A program made the position numbers and the translations under genes. The notes beneath the pieces were generated by a model. That model saw nothing but the letters and a program-made list of their open reading frames with translations. It was not told the DNA's origin and did no database searches. Positions 47,901 through 59,483 of a stretch of 64,000 nt of DNA are shown here, in pieces (position 1 is the stretch's first letter; every line of letters begins with the position of its first letter). Source of the stretch: Macropodus opercularis (lineage: Eukaryota > Chordata > Actinopteri > Anabantiformes > Osphronemidae); contig CM061109.1 in assembly GCA_030770545.1 (NCBI GenBank), positions 17,840,001-17,904,000 of the forward strand, read 5' to 3'.

Positions 47901-50069
47901 AAACAGGACGCAGCTCAGGAATGTCTGTCGTGCTCCTGCTCATCACGCGTGTTGTAATCTGTCAACAATAAAACGCCACAAGCGATATGTGCTATCAACA
48001 GAGCCTACAGCCACCGTCAGCTCCTTTTGTGTGTGAGATTCTTGGTCCTGACTGCATCATTATTACACACACAGCACGGCCATCATGCCTTCATTTCAGA
48101 AGGCATGACGAGCACGCTGGGCGCGATTAGCGACCTCGAGCTTCAACTGGAAGATTACAGAAACTAAAACAGAGAGTCTAGCATCAACGAACGTGGTTGC
48201 ACGTTTCTGGAGACACACCAGAATAAACAAGGACAACCTTTACAGACTGGTGAGACTTTATGACAGCAGCCATGTTGAGTTTTCTCCATGCACAAGTTGC
48301 AGTAGTGAGGCTGTAGTGTTTAATACCTCGGGCTCATTAAATCTTTCTCTAAACAGCTTTCCTGGTGCCTGCAAGATGATATCTGCAACATCTCACGTTC
48401 TGACACGCGCTTTTAGCTAAAGCGCTGTAACAGCGTTAACAGATGGCCAATCCAAGACAAACTCTGTGACTCTATTTCTAGATAATGTGCACATGCGGAC
48501 GCTGACGTCATGTTTCTCCTCGGCCCACACATTCTTTTCTGTCCTGCTCCCGGTTAAGATGTGGATGTGTTCAACACCGCCCGTTGCCGTAGTAACAGAT
48601 TGTTTTACAGGATGACGGCGGCGGCAGGCGGTCTTGGTGCTGCACACAGATAGAAGTAGTTCCATGTGTGACTGACTGTGAGCATGGGACATTAGTGTCA
48701 GCATAAACAGGGCGGGTGTGGGTCCAATCTAAGTGGCTCACGATTATCCTCAAACTAATAGGCAGTGAAAGATCTGGAAGAAAATGAAGGCGAATTCATA
48801 ACGGATTAACCAAGGCCAGAATTCCAGCTGATTCAGCACACTCGCGTTCATTAAATGAAAAATAACAAAACGCTGCAGACTAATGTGTTCGAATCCAACA
48901 TCTGAGTTTACCAAACACCAAGTGGTTGTTGAGTAAATGCCTCCAAAAGCTCAGGGTCACTTCGGAATTAGATGCATGTACAGGAAGACATAGTTTGCAT
49001 GATTGAAGAACATTTAATTAATCAGCATGACTTTTATTTAGATGATCTAGAAAGTCATCATCACCAGCCGTTATTAATACGATAATGTAGACGTTGTTGG
49101 ATGCTCTGTGTCATGTGCTAGTATCATCATCCTGCCTCCTGTAGTTTCCTTTAGATTGAAGTATCAAAACGTCTGAAACTGCTGCAGCATAATTCAGTTC
49201 CCTGTTACTTCTCTTTGTTTGCTCAACATGATTCAAATATTCATATTTGCCTTGAGAAAAACATATGGATTAAATCTCTGTAGCTCAGCAGGGGTTGTCT
49301 TGAATTAATGAGCGTGTTGCATTAGTTCCTCCTCTGCATAGGGGCCGTTCTTTGTTGAACTGAAGTTCCAGCGTCACATCCAGTCTTTCCCAAAATAATG
49401 TCCTGGAGTGATTTTCCTTGTGCTGAAACTGTGAAATCTCCTAAAGCAGCATCATTTTTTAAACATCACAGCAACGCGGGCACCACAAAGCACAACACAC
49501 TGTGAACTGAAGCTTCATGATCTGAATATCCAGACAACCTCTGTGCACAGACGGGCAGTGGGATCCACAGTGGATGATGAGGACAAGGTTTCCAGCAGCT
49601 GGTATCGATGAGCGTTTCTTTATAAAACAGCATCCTGTGACGCTGCACGTTACCATGACGTCAGTGAATTCGGGGATGACAGGCATTTAACCAGCTTTGG
49701 CTGTCGAGTGTCCGGGCAACCACCGTGCATCACTCCATCTGTGTACTTCAGTGTGTACTTCAGCTACTGTCAGTGTTGGAAGCAAGTGCAGAGCCCGGAT
49801 CTGGTGACACCAGAACTGCTCAGTGAAATGAACACGAGGCCACATGTGTGGAATTGTGTTAAACATGTTACGTGTGTGCCAGTGGGTGATGAAAGCGCAT
49901 TTATGAGAACATATGAAACATGACTGGCAGAGAGCAGCTCCGGGTGGGGAGAGACAGGCGGGAGGAAGCAGGAAGCCTGAAGAATGACGAGGTGAGAGGC
50001 GAAGCAGAGAAGATAGCGTAGATAGAGAGAACCTGAAACAGAGTCTGACCACAGAACATGTTTCCACCG

Positions 50070-50118
50070 TGTTTGGGACTGCACAGGTGTTCCTAATAAA
50101 GTGGCTAGTGTGTGCATA
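50070..50118 (-). mobile_element. Terminus of a Tc1-like / MITE element (decayed)
   Basis: Reads ACAGGTGTTCCTAATAAAGT followed by GGCTAGTGTG, the classic right-hand end of an abundant fish Tc1-like/MITE family. It is the inverted counterpart of the terminus at 16,727-16,750 (21 of 24 bases). No matching opposite end was found in the preceding kilobase, so the copy is incomplete. Confidence 0.6.
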
Positions 50119-52854
50119 CACTGCACAGTCACATTTACAACCACAGCACAGACACCCTGTAGGAATTTCCAGGTAATTCCATAATCACTGTTTTGCAAAC
50201 AATAGCTTGTGAAGCAGTCTGGGAGTAATTCCATCCTGTACCCGCTGCCTCCTGCTTTAAAAGAGGAGACAACACCATTATGTTAGTGTGACCTCCAATC
50301 TGACATGCCAGGAAGTCCTCGTCATCCGTTTCCTCCAGCGGTCTCCTCGTAGCACGGCGCCACGCTTCACCACCACATTAGTCTTTCGTCACCTCGGGAC
50401 GTTCGTCCAGGTGTTTTACTGCAGACGCGGCTGACTGCGGCTCTGACTGACAGGAAGGCGGCCCGGCCCTCTGCTGGGGGCGTAATTATGGCTGAGTCTC
50501 TGCCAGCTGATGGCATTGCTGTCATTGTTAGTCTGCAGTGACACACAAAGTGAGAGGGAGAAGGGTGATAATAGAGACTGACTGACTGCCAAGGTGAAAT
50601 AAAACACAAAGGGATGAGACAGGAGTCCAGTAATAGACGTGTGCATGAGGTCTGCTTCCTCTGTGGCTACGCCTCGTTGACTTCTTCTCATCTCTTCATC
50701 AACGTGTTCTTAAATGTAATAATTACGGTAGTTGGACAGTGCTGTGCCCAAACATTCACACTCGGCCGTGCTCTGGCAGCATATTCTGGGATTTGTACTT
50801 AGAACTGTGAATTTGAACTTAGTTTGCCAGGGCTCCTCCTTGTTTCATCTTTGGAGAAAAGGTAGAAGCAACAAGCTCATCGAAAGCTAGAGCTGTAGGC
50901 TGTTTACAGTGTTTGGTAGCAGGTGTGTTACAACTTACTTTGCAAGATGACACATTTGTGTCTGTCTATGCAGCAGTAACTTGGAGCCTCATTGGATTTC
51001 ACAATTAACATCTGGTGACTCATATGAACAAGAAAGTGAAGCAAGCTGTGTACAACCCTTAATATCAACACACAGTAAGTGTGTAGGTCAGCTTTGTGCT
51101 GAGCTACACACGTACTTGAAATGATTTGATGGGACATACTGACATTCAGGCACACGGTGAACACCCAGACCACAAACCGACTCCAGAGTGTTTACACACT
51201 CTTTAAATGTGGTTATCATTTAAAGAATTTATGTCTTTGACAATCTCTGCCATCTGTGTTTTAATATGTAAGCGCATCACTTTAATATTATGACAGAAAA
51301 CCTTATAAAACCTCTGCCACAATTCACCAGCTTTAAACGTCCTTTGCTGTTTTTGGACTTGACTTTTCATTTGTCATCTGATGAGTGTGACCAGCAGTGG
51401 CCTAGAGAAACGATGCCAAGGCTGATCTGACGGCCGACGGTCAGCTGACTGAGACATCTTCCTGTAACTTGTCTGGATTGAACAGCTACGTTGAATTATG
51501 AGTATTTTATCTAATTATTACACACTGATAAATGAAAGAAGACCAGAGTCTTGCTCTTTCATTTGCTCCTTCTGTTTTAAATTCCAGCTGAGTCACCAGA
51601 ACAGCTGTCGTGCCGTCTGATTCATGCAGGAGTAATGAAGGTGGAAGAGCTGTTTTTCTGTGTTTGCCAAATATGTGGAGGTGGACTGCATCCCAGTCAT
51701 GCTTCCTGACCGATGTCATCTCCAGATTATTGAAATCTGTCAGCACTGTGCTTTACCTTCGCTCAGCTGGTTTAGCCCGGGCAGAAACTGACATGATCTA
51801 CGGAGCAGAGATGAGAGAGGATGAGAGATTTGTCCTTTTAGCCTCTAATGAACACAAAATATCCTGTTGTGTGGTTTTTATTGCTGCTGGAATAGTTTCC
51901 TCGCTATTTCCACTGGGAGATATTTTAAGTATGTCTAATTTACACCTTGGCTTTGGAACACTGGAAGGAAACGTCCCTCTAATTCTATGCTAACGAGCAA
52001 CAACATTAATTTCGACACTTAAAAGTGGAACAGTTTAAAAGCATTTTTCCTAAAAAGCAAAAAATAGCCTAATGGATTTTACAGAAACCATGTGTGTTGT
52101 CCTTAAATGGCTGGTGTTTTATTGTAGTGGAATACATCAGCCAACACTAACCGACCGCCCTCCCAGGGAGGATGAGAGGCTCACGGCCTCGGTCCCACCA
52201 CAGCGCAGGTGACAGGTAAAACCACACAACAAACACAACAGTTCTATTCACACACAGTCAAAATATCTATCTCCCTTTCACACACAGCCCCACATGGAGC
52301 AGAACTCTGTTCGGACCCTCGCTGAACGTAAGGGATGAAGAGCTGAGGATGTGAGGGAGCAAGAGAAGGAGTGAGGAGGCACGTGTGCAGGAAGTGGGTG
52401 CGTGAAAGCAGAGGCTGAGGGCTGAGGCCGGTTTTCTTCTCTCTTATACAGAATATGTCGCAAATGTGTCGATGCACGAGAACAGGCAGAGATGTTTTAA
52501 TCTGGGTGGATCAAGCAGGATATGTATACGTTGGTGGGAAGCCAGTGAGGGATTGTCGAAGCACTCGTGACTCTTACAGGTGGCAGAGCTTCGCTGGTCC
52601 AAGTGAAGCTTATTAGTGATGAAATGAAGCTGGAATCACCACTTTTCATACACGCTTGCATCTTTATTTCGCACTGCACAGTGTGTAGTTATAAAATTAT
52701 TACAATTCCAAACATACTACCTGGGGTTAAACAGGCTTTACTTGGTCACAGAGACCATGAAACTGTACTGAAAAAGCCCCAAACCTTAAAAAACAACAGT
52801 CAAGGCAACACTGATGGAACCTGTGACTTGTGGTCATAATGGGTCCCAGTATAA

Positions 52855-52868
52855 GAATAATAATAATA
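52855..52868. repeat. (AAT)n microsatellite
   Basis: Short AAT tract, about five units. Confidence 0.8.
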
Positions 52869-53756
52869 AACAATATTGTTCTGCATCGCGTGTATCAATA
52901 CAGCCAGTTCAAGTAAAACAGAGCAGTGGTGTCTGTGTTTGTGTCAGCTGACCTGAATAAAAATCACTCATCACTCAACCACTGTTCTCTGGCAGAGCCA
53001 CAAAATCACCTTTAGAAACTTACAGTAAAGCAGAAAGAGCAGAATGTGTGAATATCAATGTGAGTATTATAAATGAATGAAGTACTGCAGGTAGCTGTTA
53101 CTGTGTTTTATGTTGAGGATGGTCCTGTGGTAGCTCTGTGGCTCTTTCTTCCACCAGACAAAAGGTTAGGAAAAGCATTAAGCAACTGTCATCTACCATC
53201 GCACTTGCTCTTTTCATGCTGTGACCAAGTGGCCTGCGGGGGGCGACCACTTAAAGCCCATCCGTGAGTGTCCTGGGCCTTGTGTGTCTGCTGACCTTTC
53301 TTTGTTCATTTCTTCAGCCGCTGTTTAGCTTGATGGGGGTTAGGGTTATGCTCATCTGATGGTTATGTTCGTCTTGTAGAGGGCAGTCGATGCATTAAAA
53401 CCATTACTCGTTTGCTCCACTTCTATCCTGTGCCCTACAGGAGGGCAACAGGAACAGCAGGGGGTCTCTGAGATACACACAAACCGGCGACATGCTATAA
53501 ACATCACCTCCCTTCACATGAGATGACCCACAATAAATTGTTGAGGAAATATCTTGATAATAACAATGGAGCAGATGTGCCGGGCTTATGTGAGACATCA
53601 GGACGGAGCTAATGAGACCACACAGTTTAATTAGGAGCTTCAGTAATGAGTAAGTGATTTGATAATGGTTTTAGGGGGCGGGGGGTTATTGTTCCTACAC
53701 AAACACAGGGGAAATCACCCGAGGATGGGAAGTGACCCACATTTCCGAAGAGGAAA

Positions 53757-53808
53757 GATGGGGGTAACCCCCATTCTTCTAACAGCCCGCTCCCTAAGCG
53801 GGATGCTG
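53757..53808. repeat. Two adjacent GC-rich hairpins
   Basis: ATGGGGG-TAA-CCCCCAT (about 53,757-53,773) is followed by CCCGCT-CCCTA-AGCGGG (53,786-53,802). Short CAG/CTG flanks could extend the second stem. No function assigned. Confidence 0.7.
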
Positions 53809-55057
53809 ATTGGTTCATTACCCATAGTAAACACGTCTGCGACCCCCCACGCTTATGCTCACATACACACCCTGCCCCCTTTCCAGCCTGTCTACGATCA
53901 CCCTGCCCCGATGAAGACCAGCGTCCAGATTCCTTCACTGCGCTAAGTATTCGTATTCTAAAGACACTGATTCATACTTAACTGGACCTGAGTTCAGGCT
54001 GTGAACGTTTTACATAATATGGACTAAAAAAATGAGCAAAGATAGTTTTAACCTTTATTGTATCGTTCTCCCATGTGGCTGGTTTTTATCCTGCATCTCT
54101 GTGGTCCATTCAGTCGATGGTTTCCTGTGTCCTGGGAGCAGGTGTACTTTATACCTGCAGGCATTCTGACACCTCACACCACCGTGGTCTACTGCCACTA
54201 CAAATCAGCGTTAGGAGCTGGATCCATTGTACAGTTACATCCCTGGTTTTCAGTTCTGGGTGTATACTAGATGATTTACCTTTGCCTTCTGAAGTCTGCG
54301 CCTGCCTGCTCGCCATTAGCTGTCACTTCGTGTTACTGCTGCCTCGCTGGCTGGACATTGACCTCAGGCGGCGGTGCTGCTGGCAGCTGAGCTCAGACGG
54401 AGGACAGGACTGACATCCTGCCGTCGGTCTGCTGTGGAGCCTTACAGCTGGCTCAAAAGGAAACAAAAGCATATATCACACACCATACAGGAGGATGCTG
54501 TACTGTCACAAATAAAAGCAGAGCAGAAGAATGAACTGAAATTAACTTGGTGTGTCATTTAGCACCAAATACTAAATGATCTGTCTTATCCCCCTGAGGT
54601 CCGTTTGTACAACTTGACGTGTTGGAGTGTGAGGGATGGCTAAACCTCATCGTTACAAGAAAAGCTGAATGTGTTTTCTAAATGTGATGTCAGATATGCA
54701 TGTTGATTTAAATGTTCTTTGTTTTCCTCAGCACCACAGACTGAATCCAACCCTCTTTACCTCAGTCTGTGGCGCCCTCCGCTGTTCAAAGCCGCTTGTG
54801 GACACTGAGGCTCCACAGTTTTAATAATTTTATTTTGGTATTTTGGCTTTTTGGTGCCGGGGGAGTATTCTTTAAATCATAGTTTTGAGTATTTTGACTC
54901 TGTGGCTTCTGGATCTGATATTAAGTCACCTCGATTCCTGCAATGACTAATTTCTGTGGAAACATATAATATTTAGCCTGATTCAATGAAGCAACGCTAA
55001 ATTAATCACCGTTTGCTCCTCTCGACACACGGAACTTAATAATAATTAATAATTTGT

Positions 55058-55074
55058 AAAAAAAAAAAAAAAAA
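55058..55074. repeat. Poly(A) run of 17
   Basis: Uninterrupted A tract about 80 bp before the rnf17 ATG, in AT-rich flanks. May act as a nucleosome-depleted element or be a worn retroelement tail. Confidence 0.9.
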
Positions 55075-55084
55075 TTAATGTATT

Positions 55085-55154
55085 TTACTAACCGACGTGG
55101 TCACGTGACGAAGAAAACCGACCGACTTCACCTGAGACAGAGAAAGTCCTCAAC
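55085..55154 (+). promoter_or_regulatory. rnf17: rnf17 proximal promoter / 5' UTR with palindromic E-box
   Basis: GTCACGTGAC at 55,100-55,109 is a perfect 10-bp E-box palindrome of the USF/MITF/TFE class, about 46 bp before the ATG. MYB-type AACCG cores occur on both sides (55,090 and about 55,117). In mouse, A-MYB activates many piRNA-pathway genes in spermatocytes; its use here is inference. No TATA box at a useful distance. The transcription start is not determined. Confidence 0.5.
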
Positions 55155-55221
55155 ATGGACAGAGGCGACAACCCCACTGCTGCCATGTGCAAGTTATGCG
55201 GAGAGGCCTTCACGCTCCCTG
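55155..55221 (+). CDS. rnf17: rnf17 coding exon 1
   Basis: Sixty-seven nt. ATG in AACATGG context, encoding MDRGDNPTAAMCKLCGEAFT and LP, with the first RING zinc ligands C12 and C15. Donor CCCTG|GTGGGA leaves one base that the AA of exon 2 turns into glutamate. Confidence 0.9.
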
Positions 55222-58200
55222 GTGGGATGTTTGGCCATTTTCTTATACTTTAAATGGTCCCGTGATAAATGAAGGTGGTTTAAAAACCCCAGTACCGCTA
55301 GCGCAGTGTGCTAGCTAGCTTGCTAACGCTAGCTAACGAGGGAGCTGCAGCGTTTCGCTAGCTAGAGTCAAAACAAGTGCTTAGACGTTAGCAGGTGACT
55401 GGCAGCGCAAAAGTATGTAACGTGTGTGTTGTTAATATTATCACCTGGCGGTTACAACCAGTCATGTGGTTGTTGGAGTTTTCGAGGCTCTGTTCTTTCA
55501 CTGGGAAGTAACAAGGTAATGTTAAGCTAACAGTAGCTCGTCATGTCGCGCCACGGCGACAGGTGAGGTCAACCGGAAAAGACGGGTTGCTGACTAATTA
55601 TTCATTTTAAATATGAAAACGTCAAAGGAAAAATAATTGGCGTGGTACAGACATTGGAGATTTAGCATTTGAGTATTAGGCTTTAAAGACCATATGCTTA
55701 CTTACACGCGTGATGTTTAACCTTGAGATAAAAGACTGTTCAGTGTTTGAAAGTGATGCAGGATCGAAACCTCACAGAAAAAGTCTGGTGTGTAAGGACT
55801 GAAATATAAAGTTCAAAAGCTAAAGTGTGAGGATCTCAGATTTTCATAAAATATTTTTGAGCAAAGTTAATCTCAACTTTAAAAGACAGTATGTGGTCAT
55901 TATTGTAAGTGATTAATAATCCTACTTGTCTTCGTTCGCCTTTACTTTTGCAGAACCTGAAGCTGACTGCAACCTCCCTCGGCTACTTTTATGTGGTCAC
56001 ATCTACTGCACGGTTTGCCTGCGGTCTATTCAATACAACTCTATGATTAAATGCCCCACGTGTGAGGTAAAAGTTACTTATTCTTGCTTCTAATTGCTGG
56101 ACCTCATTCCATAACTGTGCTTTTCAATTTGACATATTATCTGGCTGGTTCTCACAGAACAGGAGAATGTAAATGTAGTGAATCTCACTTTGTGCATGTC
56201 TGTAAACACCTTATATCCAAGAAGTTGGTTCAGCCTTATATGTTCGCGTTAAAGAAGAACACAAAAATTCCTTTCTGTAGGTAGAGTCGACACTTCCTGA
56301 AGGTGGTGTGGACGGCCTGCAGGAAGACAGCAGAATCATTGGGCTTATCTATACTGCAAAAATAAATAAAATGAAAAGGTACAATTCAGTTCCACAATGT
56401 CACGAGGACCAAATGTTTTAATCAACCTGTGCCTCCACCTTGTCTAACTACACTGCATAATAAATTTCTAAAAGTAAATGGGTCTTTGACGTTTCTAATA
56501 TTTATTTTGTTGTATTGATTTATTTTTGTTGTTGTTCCTGAAGTCATCGGTGTGACGGCTCTAAGAATCAAAGGTCATTAAAAGCTTCACCATCTAAAGA
56601 TATTAATGCCAATATTGAGGATATGGTTCAGGTAAGCTTGGGGAGTCTGTTTAAAGAGATGCATAGTAAGAAGATGTTATGAGATTAAAATGCTTAAAGC
56701 ATGTTGCCTTTTTTTAGCCAGCTCTTATTGAGAAGATCGAGAGGGCAGTTGATGAAGCGTTGGCCCAGGCTGCAGAAAATCTTGCCCAACTGGAACATAT
56801 CCATGAGGTAAAAGCTGGAATACTTCCAGAAAACTACACTGTTTGCAGTACATCATAGACATTATCATTTTGGGAGGAGAATATTATTGTTTGCAAGTGA
56901 AAGAAAATAGTAAGGTACGACTTTAACAACGTTAAAAACCTCAGTTTAGTTCTGTGAATGTGTTGCTGGACCTTACGTTCGTATTTGATCTATGCAGACT
57001 CTGTCGGCCAGGGTGGCGCAACAGGTGACGAAGGAGAGAGTTCGCTTGGAGACAGAGATCAAGCAAGTTGCAGACAAGGCTTTACATAGTGTTCAGAAGT
57101 GGTACGTTTCTAAGTTGTATAAGGGGTTGGTCTGATCACTATAAGCATGTTTAATCTTTCGGTCTGCCAAACATTGGAAAAAAATTTGATCAAACTTCAT
57201 TTTGAGGCTTGGAATGTGCCAAACTGTCTACATCTAAGAATCAACAACTACTCATATTTAACTAATCGTGGTTGTATATTGTTAGAATCACTGTTATGTG
57301 TGTAAACAGGAGAGATCTGCAGCTGAATCAGCTGACTGAAGTCGAGCCACAGTTCTCCACCAGCAAAGCACAGGTGAGCCGTGTCCAGGAGAGGTTGAAG
57401 TCCCTGGAGCTTGCCATGCAGATGGCTAGAGAAATACGCCGGGTCCCCTTCCTGGAACAGTACTGCACCCTGGACAAGGTTTGAAGTTCTCACAGCTTTA
57501 TCTAAGGGAAATGTATGAAATAATTAAAGCTATGCTTGAACAAATTCTAAAAATGATATTTCTTGTAATTTAATCGGAACAATTACTTATTTGTCCTGGG
57601 GGTTAGGTTAAATGTGTGGATAATTCTATAAAATGCCGGTCAACCTTTCCTTTCATGGGTTGCTGAATCGTGTTTGGCTGACAGGTTCTGGAGACGTTGC
57701 AGGCTCCGGTGGATAAACGATCGTTTGACATGAATAGCATTACAGTGGACTCTACAACAAGGTCTGTTGCTTTCAGCCTGACCTTTAATTGTATTCCACA
57801 GGGTTTTTGTCTGCTGCCTACTGCTGAATTTGTTCCACTGTTTGTTTGCGTTTTAGCTATGTTTTACAGTCAGAGGGTTTGAACCAAAGTCTGACATTGT
57901 GTCTGAAAAGGGAAGACAACCGTCAAAAGCAGTGAGTCCTTAAATGCTTTCCCACACCCTCTTGTTTTTCCTACCTTAAATCTGCTTTTGTGCAACACCA
58001 CGTTGATCTGAGCAACGTCACTCATCTGTCACCTACAACTTCCTGATAAAATGAAACATTTTTGATAAGCAACAAAATATTACGAGCCAATATAAATAGC
58101 GACTGCTTAAATATTCATTTCTGTGTTTTAAAGTTCTCTTTGTGTTCCTTTTTAGCGTGTCTCCCCAGTTATGCACATCCAGCATAAACCAACATAAAGA

Positions 58201-59441
58201 AGACAGGGACGGCAACTGTAAACCACCATCTGACATGTTGTCCACTCGACAAAAACAGGGCAGAGAAAGCCTGAGAATTAAGGCTCCATTGTCACAAGGG
58301 TCCACATCAAGTCCAAGACCTCATTGCAGGTCCAGCCACTCTCGCCTCATTTTGGGGTCAGACCTTGGAAGTCCGGACGTAATTATTGAAGAGTTTTTAG
58401 ATGAGACGCCAGAGAAAGGTGTGTGTTGGCTGTTTTTCATTTGGTTTGTGTAAGTAATGTCAAATCTGTTCCGAACAATAAATTGCTTATTGTGAAGACA
58501 GAAGATGAGCCTTAATCTTATAATATGATTTGTGTCCTTGTGCAGTTCTCCCACCCACTGGGCCAGAGCTGGCAAATGACAAATTGAGAATAAAAAGGGG
58601 ACGGAAAAATCAAAAAAGGTTTATTGGCAATAAGAGAAATGGTAAGAACAACAAGATGATGTCACACAATACAGAACTGACCCAAAGATTAGTTAACTGG
58701 GTTCTTTCTCATGTTTTCTTTAAAGTAACATGTTGTGACTATGTTTTTATCTTTTGCTCTTCTTTTACCCTTAAAAATCGTAGGTTACATTAGTTACATA
58801 GTAAAGTTAGATTTTCTCTTGCTTTGCTTGCACCTGCAGTTTGCATTTATGTTTAAATGTCTATCACTGCCTCCCTGTTCTCTCATCATCCTGCTGTTAT
58901 GTTCTCTTCCTTTAATTCCCAGTCACTCAGTGGGTGGTGGTGACCCACATTGTGAATCCAAGTCACTTTTATGTTCACTACGTGGCTGAAAAGAGACAAA
59001 CTGACAACCTGTCCAAGAAAATCAACAACCTGTGCTGTGCAGATCATTGTCTCTACACTTCCACTGACATAGTGGAGACTGGTGAGTGCTTTTGTGTCTT
59101 CAGAGTTTTGATTTTCATTTGTCACAATTTGGATTCTACACTTAATGTTTAGGAAATTAGACTAAGTTCATGTTTAATTTAGTGTCAATACCGTTCCGGA
59201 CAGTGGATCACATGGATCATTCAGCCTTTGCATCTCTCTAGAATCCATGATCTTTGTGAAATGGAAGCGGGGACTGTGGTGCAGGGCCAATGTGGTTGAA
59301 GTCGTGCAGACCGGCTGTGTGGAGGCTGTAAAAGCCTGTCCAGTGACCCAGCTGGCCAGCGTCAGAGTCTTCTTCTTTGACTATGGCCTCATAAAAAGCA
59401 TCTACATACAGAGGTACACGCACAGATGGACACAAGGTGTT

Positions 59442-59483
<42 letters not shown>

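Larger units (their letters stand above)
38987..55050. other. Intergenic, no gene supported (right part of the 40-kb interval)
   Basis: No exon or RNA gene can be supported. Contents: a transposon terminus at about 50.1 kb, an AAT tract at 52,855-52,868, two small GC hairpins at 53,757-53,808 and a poly(A) run just past the right end (55,058-55,074). The longest open frame of the window (45,542-46,072) lies here but is within chance expectation. Confidence 0.6.

Noticed and set aside
49687..50234. Overlapping minus-strand frames of 144 and 154 codons
   Set aside because: They run through the Tc1-like/MITE terminus, overlap each other in different frames, and show no recognisable protein sequence.
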